Part shown: positions 30,077 through 37,927 of the stretch, piece after piece
Position numbering within the stretch: the first letter of the stretch is position 1
Layout of the letters: the number at the start of each line of letters is the position of its first letter
Assembly: GCA_035249305.1 (NCBI GenBank)
Contig: DATFGQ010000084.1
Location: 3,156-67,155 of the forward strand
Reading direction: 5' to 3'
DNA length: 64,000 bases
DNA from: DASUNP01 sp035249305
GTDB lineage: Bacteria; Acidobacteriota; Blastocatellia; UBA7656
Translations under genes and position numbers: made by a program
The notes under the pieces: model-generated
Told to the model about the DNA's origin: nothing
Database searches by the model: none
The model's input: only the letters and a program-made list of their open reading frames with translations

Positions 30077-31270
30077 TCAGTTCCTTCGCTTGCGCGTGCT
30101 TCTGGCGGGCGCTTTGGCCGCGGGCTTCTTCACCGGCGCGGCCGTCGCGGAGGCCGTGCTGCCGGGCGCGGCGGTCATCTTGTTTGTCGCCGCGACGTTC
30201 GTGCTGGTCGGCGGGACGGCTCCGTTTGCCGGCGGCGCACCGGCGCTTGCCCCTTCGTTCGGTTTGGTGGCCGCGGCGGGAGCCGGCGGCGGAGTCGTAG
30301 CGCCCGAGCGGTAATGATCGATCAGCTTCTGCAATCCATCGGGCGATTCCGGGTGGCGATACTTGTAGAGGTCCGTGAGCGCCTTCATCACCTGATCGCG
30401 CACGGGACCGAAGTCGTTCTTGGTCGCCGTCATCCCCAAGAACCTCGCCCAGCAATCGATGACGGCGTCGGCCGTCTTGTTCACGTCTTCGAGCGCGGCC
30501 TTCACTTCAGGCTTGGGCTCGGGCGCGGTCTTCTCGGCTTCAGGCACGGCCTGGTATTTTTCGACGGCCTTCAGATACCTGTCCTGGTGTATGCGGCCGC
30601 AGGCTAAGAAGTGCGCGGCGTTCGTGGGCTCAAGCGTCCCGGCTTTCACGTGGTACTCAAGCGCCTTGTCCGCGTTCTTGTTCTTCTCTTCGATGATGGC
30701 GAGTGTCTGATAGAGGTAGGCGAGGGCTTCGTTCTGCTTCCAGTTCTGAACACCCGTGGGCTTCTTGCCCGCCTCGATGAGCTTGATGGCGCGCTGCGTA
30801 AAGTCCGTGGCCTCGGCGGCGTGCGAGAAGTTAGCCGGATTGCCCAACAGCTCGTTGGTCCGTATGTTGACCGACACGAGGTAGATGTAGTCGAGATTCT
30901 CCGGGTTGACGGCGAGCGCCTCGTTCGCGATCTCAATCATGCCCTGGGTGTTCTTCTTCTTCAGCTCCTCGTTGAAGAGAAACCCGAGCACCTGCGGTAT
31001 CCATTTATCTTTAAGGTAGGAGGCGTACTGGCCCGACGGATATTTTTCAAGGTAAACCTTGGCCAGCCCCATCGCCGTGCGATAATCGTCTGGGCTCTTG
31101 CTGGCGCCCGCGGCCTGATTGGCTTCATACCATGCCTTATAAGCAGCCGCCTCTTCCGCCTTGGGGTCCTGCGCGGCGTCCTGTGACCAGTTAGCATGCG
31201 CTGATGTGAGGGGCGTGAACAGCGCGAGCGTAAAAGCGAGCGCCGCAATCATCATCACCGATCTTTTCAT
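30077..31270 (-). CDS. Secreted TPR-like protein with Pro/Ala-rich tail
   Basis: 397 residues: signal peptide (MKRSVMMIAALAFTLALFTP), a helical body (residues about 35-300) with TPR-like spacing such as EIANEALAVNPENLDYIYL and ADKALEYHVKAGTLEPTNA, then a low-complexity Ala/Pro/Thr tail ending in the basic AKAPARSTRKRRN. Good Shine-Dalgarno (AGGAGG) upstream of the ATG. Likely a periplasmic scaffold; function unknown. A terminator-like hairpin follows at 30021-30050. Confidence 0.7.
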   Translation of the reverse strand: MKRSVMMIAALAFTLALFTPLTSAHANWSQDAAQDPKAEEAAAYKAWYEANQAAGASKSPDDYRTAMGLAKVYLEKYPSGQYASYLKDKWIPQVLGFLFNEELKKKNTQGMIEIANEALAVNPENLDYIYLVSVNIRTNELLGNPANFSHAAEATDFTQRAIKLIEAGKKPTGVQNWKQNEALAYLYQTLAIIEEKNKNADKALEYHVKAGTLEPTNAAHFLACGRIHQDRYLKAVEKYQAVPEAEKTAPEPKPEVKAALEDVNKTADAVIDCWARFLGMTATKNDFGPVRDQVMKALTDLYKYRHPESPDGLQKLIDHYRSGATTPPPAPAAATKPNEGASAGAPPANGAVPPTSTNVAATNKMTAAPGSTASATAAPVKKPAAKAPARSTRKRRN

Positions 31271-31555
31271 TTAGTAAAACTCCTCCTAAGCTATTTTACT
31301 CTGAGCGCGCGTCGACAGCCGAAACCTTTGGCAAGATCATACGGCTTGATTAGCTGCTGAATTGGTCCAACTCTGGGATGCACGCGTGCAGTTCGGAGTT
31401 GCTGACCGTTGAGCAAGGATAAAGCTCTCTTTCATGGTGGCACGCGCCGAAGTTGCTTGTCAAGCAAAGCGGCCCTGGACTAAGCCACACACCGTCGAAA
31501 ATATGAACCGCTCATATCCGGGGCCGCTCTATCAGACATGAAATCGATATTACGT
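31271..31555. other. Intergenic region with structured segment
   Basis: 285 bp without a gene. It holds the promoter side of the secreted TPR-like gene (Shine-Dalgarno AGGAGG) and, near 31468-31528, an imperfect hairpin pairing AGCGGCCCTGG with CCGGGGCCGCT around an inner ATATGA/TCATAT stem, probably a transcript end for the gene stopping at 31556. Confidence 0.4.
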
Positions 31556-33298
31556 TCAACGGGGCGGGCCCGGATTGATCCCGTCGCCTGAAGCCGTCAG
31601 CCGCGCGAAGAATCTGTGAAGCTCTGGGTCGCGCGCTAACAGCTCGCGATTCGTGTGCCGCGCCGTCACCCCCGCGCCGGGCCGCTTGCGGTTAGAGATG
31701 AAGGCTTCGTACCCCTGTGCGAAATACTCGTACTCGTTGGCGGCCGCGTAGTAGTCGAGCGTGCTCCCCGTGCGGCGCGCGCGCTCGTAGAGGTTGCGGA
31801 CCTCGCGCGCGTCCTCGCGGCTCAAGGCCGTCAGGTGTACCTGGTGCGCGAACTCGTGAGCTATCGTGTGGAAACCGCCGCGCGCGGCCGTCTCGATGTA
31901 CTCGATGCCCGAGACCGTTATGCGCCCGCCGACCCCGCGTATGCTCGCGTAATAGCGCCCGTCGAACGTCTTCTCTTTGGCCACGTCGTCAAACTCGCGG
32001 ATGTCGCTCACTGCCTGGTCGAAGGCCATCAGGTAGTGGCGCGCGCCCGCGGCGGCCAACCGCGGCAGGAACTGCGCCAGCGGCGCGACCGCGCGGTCGA
32101 TTACGATCTGCTGGCGGCGGGTGAGCGATTTATAGTTGGGGAAGATCTCTGGGGTCAGCTCAAGACTGGGCGGCGCGGGCTCGTCGTAAAAGAGCTTCGC
32201 GAAATCGGTCGCGCCAATCTCTATGCGCGCGCGCTCCTGCAACCCTTGACAGGCGTAGCTCAGCTCCAGGTGCGCGAGCGCCCCCTCGGGGTCTACGGCG
32301 ACGGCCGCGCGTGCGGCGCGCGCGGCCCTCTCGTACTCGCCGACCCTGAGCCACACGTCGCCCATCGCGACGAGCGCGCGGTAATAACTCGGCTCGACCG
32401 CTAGCGCCGCTTCAAACTTCGCGAGCGCTTCCGACAGCCTCCCCTCCTGCTTTAGCGCGAGGCCGCGCTCGTAATGCGCGCGCGCCTCGGGGCGGACCTT
32501 CTGATCTAAACCCGCGCGGCCGTCCAGGTATTGAGAGAGCAGCCGGCGCGCGCCTACGTTGAGCGGGTCGAGCGCGACGGCGCGTTCGGCCAGCTCTCGC
32601 GCCTCTTTCGGCTTCCGCTCCGTCGCACGCACAAACGCGAGCGCGTAGAGGCCGCCCGTGTCGTAAGCGTCGAGCCTGATCGCCTGCTCGGCCGCGCGGG
32701 CGGCTTCGCGGGTGTTGTTGCTTTCAAGCATCACGCGCGCGAGCAGGTCAAACGCACGGGCGCTGGGCGGGTTGTCGGCGAGGTGGCGGCGGACGCGCGC
32801 TTCGGCGTTTCTGTAATCACGTTCGAGAAGATCGACTCCCGCCCGCCCGAGTTGAATCGCGTTTGAAGTTGGTCCGAGCTTAGCCGCTCTCTCAAAATAG
32901 TCGAGCGCGCGCCGGGGCTCTTCGGCGGCAAGGTGGAGAGCCCCATATTCGATCAGAACTTCCGCCGACGCCGGGTGGAGCCGCGCCGCGCGGTCGAGCA
33001 AGCCGACGGCACCGGCGTAATCGAATCTCGCCCGCGCTACACGGGCGAGCCCCGTCAGTGCTTCAAGGTTTGCGGGGTCAAGCCTGACCGCCTCGCGAAA
33101 CGCAGACTCGGCTGAGGCGAGCTCCCACTTGCGCCGCAGCTCTTCGCCGCGCCTTGCCGACTCGCGCGCGAGCTGTGCGGGAGATAGACCTTGGCCTGAA
33201 GCGGAAGGCGGGACCGATAGCGTAAGCAGGAGGCAAACGTAAAAGCGGATCGCCGCGCTTCGAGCCCATCCATTCGAGATTTGATTTTTGAATTCCAT
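31556..33298 (-). CDS. TPR protein with C-terminal anthrax-lethal-factor-like zincin domain
   Basis: 580 residues. A signal sequence (about 16-36, AAIRFYVCLLLTLSVPPSAS), then about ten TPR units through residue 360 (for example ALDYFERAAKLGP, EALAKFEAALAVEPSYYRAL), then a zincin-like domain. The zinc motif is HEFAHQVH at 481-488 and a downstream NEYEYFAQGYEAF at 521-533 offers the third glutamate ligand, the arrangement of ATLF-type gluzincins. Predicted periplasmic or secreted metallopeptidase with TPR substrate recognition. It follows the HD gene by 11 nt. Peptidase class is inferred from the motif pair. Confidence 0.75.
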   Translation of the reverse strand: MEFKNQISNGWARSAAIRFYVCLLLTLSVPPSASGQGLSPAQLARESARRGEELRRKWELASAESAFREAVRLDPANLEALTGLARVARARFDYAGAVGLLDRAARLHPASAEVLIEYGALHLAAEEPRRALDYFERAAKLGPTSNAIQLGRAGVDLLERDYRNAEARVRRHLADNPPSARAFDLLARVMLESNNTREAARAAEQAIRLDAYDTGGLYALAFVRATERKPKEARELAERAVALDPLNVGARRLLSQYLDGRAGLDQKVRPEARAHYERGLALKQEGRLSEALAKFEAALAVEPSYYRALVAMGDVWLRVGEYERAARAARAAVAVDPEGALAHLELSYACQGLQERARIEIGATDFAKLFYDEPAPPSLELTPEIFPNYKSLTRRQQIVIDRAVAPLAQFLPRLAAAGARHYLMAFDQAVSDIREFDDVAKEKTFDGRYYASIRGVGGRITVSGIEYIETAARGGFHTIAHEFAHQVHLTALSREDAREVRNLYERARRTGSTLDYYAAANEYEYFAQGYEAFISNRKRPGAGVTARHTNRELLARDPELHRFFARLTASGDGINPGPPR

Positions 33299-33309
33299 GC
33301 GGACAGGCT

Positions 33310-33882
33310 TTACTGCGGCGCGTTGTTCGGCTTGAGCCCTACGTCCTCGGCGTTAACGCGAAGCGCGGCGATGATGAAATCGATGTGCTCTCCCAGGTCT
33401 ACGTTCAGTTCCGTCGCCCCTTCGTAGACCTCGTCGCGGTTGACCGTGCGGGCGAAGGCTTTGTCCTTAAGCTTCTTCTTCACCGACCTGGATTCGAGGT
33501 CCCAGATGCCGTTGGGCCGCACCAGCGCGCACGCGACCACGAACCCCGTCAGCTCGTCCGAGGCGTAAAGCGCGCGGGCCAGCAGCGTGTCGCGCGGCAC
33601 GCCCGTGTAGTTGGCGTGTCCCAGTATGGCGCGGCGAATCTCTTCGCTGAAACCGCGCTCTTCGAGTATGCGCGAGCCTATCACCGGATGGTCGGGCGCG
33701 TTCGGGTACATCTCGTAATCGAAGTCGTGGAGCAGACCTACGACGCCCCACTTCTCCTCTTCTTCACCGAACCGCCGGGCGTAGGCGCGCATCACGGCTT
33801 CGACCGCAAGCGCGTGCTTCCTCAGCGAATCGCCTTTCGTGTATTCGCACAGAATATTCCACGCGTCATCTCTTGTAGGCAT
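33310..33882 (-). CDS. HD-domain hydrolase
   Basis: 190-residue soluble protein with metal-binding residues in SLRKHALAVEAVMR (His) and GLLHDFDYEMYP (His-Asp), followed by conserved HPVIGSRILEERGF and AILGHANYTGVP (His). This is the HDIG-type phosphohydrolase pattern often annotated as a predicted nucleotide hydrolase. Substrate unknown. It sits 16 nt after the chaperone-like gene in a four-gene minus-strand unit. Confidence 0.8.
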   Translation of the reverse strand: MPTRDDAWNILCEYTKGDSLRKHALAVEAVMRAYARRFGEEEEKWGVVGLLHDFDYEMYPNAPDHPVIGSRILEERGFSEEIRRAILGHANYTGVPRDTLLARALYASDELTGFVVACALVRPNGIWDLESRSVKKKLKDKAFARTVNRDEVYEGATELNVDLGEHIDFIIAALRVNAEDVGLKPNNAPQ

Positions 33883-33898
33883 ATCTGAATCGACTCTC

Positions 33899-34348
33899 TT
33901 AGCCTTGCAGTCTTTCGAGCGCGGTCTGCCCGCCCCAGCGCGCGATGATCTTGTCGTCGTAATCGTCGGCCGTCAGCGCGACGGCCATCACCGACGCTTT
34001 CAGCTCCTCCTTGTCGCACCGCGAGCCGACTATGCCGTGCTCGTAGACGATGTGATCGCCTTCTTCGATGCCGAACGCGCCGAAGTATTTCTGCGCGTTC
34101 TCTTTCAGCAGGTAGGTCATCAGGTCCGGCGTGATCTCGGCGCCGCTCACCACGTAGGCGCGCGTGTTGATGATCGAGTCGTCCTCGCCCCACGGGTAGA
34201 CGGCCACCTGCGCGAGCGCCGAGCCTATGACTATGCCTATGACGGGCGCGTCGGCGCGGACCCTCGTGAAGTGCTCGCCGAATATCTCCTTGAGCCACGG
34301 CAGAACCTTTTCGTAGCACGCTTTTTGCGCTTCGGTTTTGAACTCCAT
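33899..34348 (-). CDS. Small type III secretion chaperone-like / YbjN-like protein
   Basis: 149 residues from ATG 34348, two bases after the stop of the ClpC-like gene, so translationally coupled. The sequence has the helix-sheet-helix pattern of the T3SS-chaperone/YbjN fold: IFGEHFTRVRADAPVIGIVI, AQVAVYPWGEDDSIINTRA, EITPDLMTYLLKENAQK, DHIVYEHGIVGSRCDKEEL. No secretion genes are nearby, so a general protein-binding role beside the unfoldase is likelier. The frame is open upstream but that part antisense-overlaps the ATPase gene and looks non-coding. Confidence 0.65.
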   Translation of the reverse strand: MEFKTEAQKACYEKVLPWLKEIFGEHFTRVRADAPVIGIVIGSALAQVAVYPWGEDDSIINTRAYVVSGAEITPDLMTYLLKENAQKYFGAFGIEEGDHIVYEHGIVGSRCDKEELKASVMAVALTADDYDDKIIARWGGQTALERLQG

Positions 34349-34350
34349 CG

Positions 34351-36630
34351 TCACTCGTTCCTTTCGCTGTGTTCGCCGCTGTGGACCTGTATGTCGACGC
34401 CGTCGTATTTCAACAGCAGCGTTTTTATCTCCTGTCCGTCGCGTTCCGGCAGTTGGTGAATCAAAAGCGGGCTGAGGCGCTCGTCGACGAACCGCTCCCA
34501 GTCGCGCTCGTTCGTATAGACGTGCTTCTGCTCCATCAGCCATTCGATCACGCTGTCGTCCCAATGGAGCTTCAGCCCTTGCTTGTGATAGCGGTCCGTA
34601 ATGTCGGACAGCAGGTGTTTCTTGAGCCAGAGGCGCGAAGCCTGATCCGAGGTCAAGACCTCGGCCGAGACAAGGTCGCATTGATCTACCAGCTCCGCGC
34701 CGAGCGCGTGTTCGGCCGCCTGGCGCGCGGTCGAGCGCGATTCTTTAGAGGCGGCGTCCTCCTTATGCCTGAAGCCGGGCACGCGGCGGCGCGACTCGAC
34801 CTTAATGCCCGCCGTGAGCACGACGACCGTGTCGCTCAGATAAATCCGCTTGCCGCGCGCGTCGGTCAAGAAGCCTTCCGACAGCGCGTTGGTGAGCACC
34901 TCCAACACCGCCGGGTGGCAGGCGTCAAGGTTCTCGCACCTCAAAACGCACCACGGCATCTGCGCGACGCGGTGGAGCGGGAGCGTCTCGCTGTAGCCGA
35001 CATATCCGGGCGGCGCGCCTATCAGCATCGTTATGTCGTGCGGCTGGGTGAAGCGGCTGAAGTCTATAGCCACGACGCGCTCGGCCGCGCCGAACAACGA
35101 TTCCGCTATCACGTTGGCGACCGCCTCGCCGTTTTCGGCCACCTCGTCTATGAGAAGGATGGTCGCGTTAGGGCGCGATGGCCTCAGATCGAGCCCGCGC
35201 ATCGTAACCCTCAATCGATTGACGAGCGAGCGCACTTCCTCTTCGGTCAAAAGCGCGCGCTCCAAGAGAGCTTCCTTCAGCGCGCTCTCTCGCTCCTCGA
35301 TCGCGATGGGCATCCCGACGATCCGCTGGGCGACCGTGCGGGCGGTCGTCTGGTCGACGGCCGTCTTGGAGTGAGCTATGGCGTGAGCCACGCACTGCTC
35401 AAGCAGGTCCACGGCCTTGTCTGGGAAGTAGCGGTTGCGCAAAAACCTTGAGGCGAAATCGAGCAGCCAGCCCAGCACGTCGTCCGCCACGCGGACGCCG
35501 CGCGTCGCGGCGTAGTCGTCGCGCAGGGCCGCCAGCACTTCAAGGGTCTGGCCGGCCGTCATCTCCTGAACGCGTATGGGCTGGAAGCGCCGCTCAAGCG
35601 CCGAGTCGGTCTCTATGAAGCGGCGGTACTCGTCGTCGGTCGTGGCCGCGATGCAGGCGAGCCCGCCTCGCGCGAGAGCGGGCTTGAGGAGGCTTGCGAT
35701 GTCGGAGGTGCCTTCGCGCCCGCCCGCGCCCATGATCGAATGGACCTCGTCTATGAACAGGAGTATGGCCTCCTGGCTCGCCTCTTCGATGATCGCCTTC
35801 ATGCGCTTTTCGACTTCGCCGAGCACGCTCGCGCCTGCCACCAAAGTCGATGGTTGTATGGCGAGCAGCCGCGACCCGCGCAGCACTTCGGGCACGTCGC
35901 CGCGCGCTATGCGGTGAGCCAGCCCTTCGACTATCGCGGTCTTCCCCACGCCCGCCGGGCCTACCAGGACGGGGTTGCGTTTCTGGCGGCGGCAGAGCGT
36001 CTCTATCGCGAGCTGGATCTCTTCCTCGCGCCCTACGAAAGGCGGCAGCCGCCCTTCGACGGCTTCGCGCGTGAGGTCGCGGCCGAACTGTTCGAGCGTG
36101 GGCGTAGGCTGTTTTGCGCGCGGCCTGTACTGCAAGACGGCGGGCTCAGCATTATCCTGCGGAGCCTTATCTTGCGGGCCTTCTTTTTGCGGTTGATCGG
36201 GCGGAGGAGTTTCGGCCTGCACCGCAACGGTCGCGGGGGTGGAAGCCGAAGCGGCGGCCGACTCTTCGATCAGAGTGTAGCCGTCGGCGGCGAGTATGAC
36301 GGCCGCAAGGTCGCGTTCGGTAGCCTGCGGCTTGCCGCGCGCGCGGGCTCGCTCTGAGGCAAGGCTCAAGACCGTTTCGCGGGCGAGCGGCTTGCCCGAC
36401 CGGCCTTCATTGAGAGAGTTCTCGATCGCGCCCAGTGTAGTCGTCGCCGCAAGACCCGACGCGAGCGATTCGGCCATAGGCCCGTGGCGCTCAAGCAACG
36501 CGAGCATCCAGTGTGTGACGCACAGCTCCGCGTGGCCCGCCCGCTGCTGCTTTTGCGAGGCGGCCTCCACGAGCCGCTTCGCCCCAGGCGTTATCGCGTC
36601 AAGATTGTCGGCGCTGCTTTCAGACATCAA
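34351..36630 (-). CDS. ClpC/ClpA-like AAA+ ATPase with degenerate second ATPase domain
   Basis: 759 residues. A Clp-N-like N-terminal repeat domain (about 10-120), Pro/Gln-rich linker (125-175), first AAA+ domain with intact Walker A GPAGVGKT (224-231) and Walker B LLFIDE (290-295). In the second domain the family layout and AP-loop APPGYVGY survive (539-546), but Walker A is replaced by DEVAENGE (495-502) and the Walker B region reads VLRCENLDACHP. So D1 probably hydrolyses ATP while D2 does not. No ClpP gene adjoins. The downstream chaperone-like gene starts two bases after the stop. Possibly a disaggregase or regulator rather than a classic Clp unfoldase. Confidence 0.82.
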   Translation of the reverse strand: MMSESSADNLDAITPGAKRLVEAASQKQQRAGHAELCVTHWMLALLERHGPMAESLASGLAATTTLGAIENSLNEGRSGKPLARETVLSLASERARARGKPQATERDLAAVILAADGYTLIEESAAASASTPATVAVQAETPPPDQPQKEGPQDKAPQDNAEPAVLQYRPRAKQPTPTLEQFGRDLTREAVEGRLPPFVGREEEIQLAIETLCRRQKRNPVLVGPAGVGKTAIVEGLAHRIARGDVPEVLRGSRLLAIQPSTLVAGASVLGEVEKRMKAIIEEASQEAILLFIDEVHSIMGAGGREGTSDIASLLKPALARGGLACIAATTDDEYRRFIETDSALERRFQPIRVQEMTAGQTLEVLAALRDDYAATRGVRVADDVLGWLLDFASRFLRNRYFPDKAVDLLEQCVAHAIAHSKTAVDQTTARTVAQRIVGMPIAIEERESALKEALLERALLTEEEVRSLVNRLRVTMRGLDLRPSRPNATILLIDEVAENGEAVANVIAESLFGAAERVVAIDFSRFTQPHDITMLIGAPPGYVGYSETLPLHRVAQMPWCVLRCENLDACHPAVLEVLTNALSEGFLTDARGKRIYLSDTVVVLTAGIKVESRRRVPGFRHKEDAASKESRSTARQAAEHALGAELVDQCDLVSAEVLTSDQASRLWLKKHLLSDITDRYHKQGLKLHWDDSVIEWLMEQKHVYTNERDWERFVDERLSPLLIHQLPERDGQEIKTLLLKYDGVDIQVHSGEHSERNE

Positions 36631-36726
36631 ATTCTCCCTTTTCAGCTCGACGGCCTGTTAGGCTTTATCGCGGACGACAGGTTTAACACCCCGCGAGTAA
36701 GAATTCAAGCATACTGAAAGCCGATC

Positions 36727-37911
36727 TCATTTCACAAACGAACGGACGATGCCTCGCACGGAGAAGACTTCTCTAGGGTCTACCGTCTCGTTGACTATCC
36801 CCGCGACCAGCTCTTGCAGGAAGCGGCTCTTACGGATGCGGCGCGCAACCAGGTCGTTTAACCAGGGGCGCGAGAGCCAGTCCTGCGCCAGCTCGTAGCC
36901 TAAGAACTTGGGCTTCAGCTCCGCCTCCAGCCGGCGCGGGAATTCCGCGAGGCGATCGAAGTCCTCCTCTTCCAGCGCGCGGCTCGCCACCTGTGCGGCG
37001 ATCTCTCCGGTTTCCATCGCCTTGCCTATCCCTTCGCCCGTGAAGGGGAAGGTCGCGCCGATCGATTCGCCGATGACCATCACGTTGCCCCGCCCCAAAG
37101 ACGCGCTCCCCTTCATCCCGCAGCGCAACCGCGCGCCTCGAAGCGGGGTCATCTCGTCGGCCTGCTTGAAGAGCTCGACCGCCTCGGGGAAACTCGTCTC
37201 GAATACCCGAAAGGTCTCTCTGAGGTTGACCCGCCGATTTCGTTTGCCATAAATAATCCCGCACCCGACATTGTACTCGCCCCCTCCGAGCGGGAATATC
37301 CAGGCGTAGCCGGGCGTGATCGCGCGGTCGTAAGAGATGATGAGCCGGTCGATACGGGTCCGAGACCTCACGTAGCAACGGAGCGCGACGGCCGACGCGC
37401 GTGACTCCGTGACCAGACCCAGCCGCTCGCCAAGCTCTACGCTCGCGCCCGTGGCTATCATCGCGACGCGCGCGCGCGCGGGCTCGTGATCCGTGTCCGA
37501 AGTTATGGTTACTGTCTTGTCCGGTTGAGGCTCTAAGCTTGTGATCTTCGATTGTAAGAATACTGCTCCCGACTCTTCCGCCTTCCGCTTTATCAGATCG
37601 TCGAGCACGTACCGCTTCATCGTCATGTATTCGCCTTCAACGTCGAAGCGTATGCGGGAAGGGCTGTAAACGGTCCCTGTGCCCGTGCGGTAACCGAGCC
37701 TCGCGACCTCCGCGTACAACCCCGCGCGCCTGAGCGCGCCGATCGTGTCGGCGATCAGCCCGTCGCCGCACACCTTGTCTCTAGGAAACTGCTCTTTGTC
37801 TATGAGGAGGACCGAGTGGCCTCGCCGCGCCAGGTGCAGCGCCGCGGTCGAGCCCGCGGGGCCTGCCCCTATGATGGCGGCGTCCCAGACGTGGTTACTT
37901 TCTGCGCCCAA
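36727..37911 (-). CDS. FAD-dependent geranylgeranyl-reductase-family oxidoreductase
   Basis: 394 residues with an N-terminal FAD-binding motif IIGAGPAGSTAALHLARRG (residues 14-32), DKVCGDGL, and the second FAD motif VMVIGESIGATFPFTGEGIG. These mark the geranylgeranyl reductase/menaquinone-reductase (MenJ-like) group that saturates isoprenoid double bonds. Substrate (menaquinone, lipid or pigment) not determined. TTG start with GGGAGA upstream. 16 nt downstream of the kinase gene. Confidence 0.83.
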   Translation of the reverse strand: MGAESNHVWDAAIIGAGPAGSTAALHLARRGHSVLLIDKEQFPRDKVCGDGLIADTIGALRRAGLYAEVARLGYRTGTGTVYSPSRIRFDVEGEYMTMKRYVLDDLIKRKAEESGAVFLQSKITSLEPQPDKTVTITSDTDHEPARARVAMIATGASVELGERLGLVTESRASAVALRCYVRSRTRIDRLIISYDRAITPGYAWIFPLGGGEYNVGCGIIYGKRNRRVNLRETFRVFETSFPEAVELFKQADEMTPLRGARLRCGMKGSASLGRGNVMVIGESIGATFPFTGEGIGKAMETGEIAAQVASRALEEEDFDRLAEFPRRLEAELKPKFLGYELAQDWLSRPWLNDLVARRIRKSRFLQELVAGIVNETVDPREVFSVRGIVRSFVK

Positions 37912-37927
37912 CGATCTCCCTTACTAT

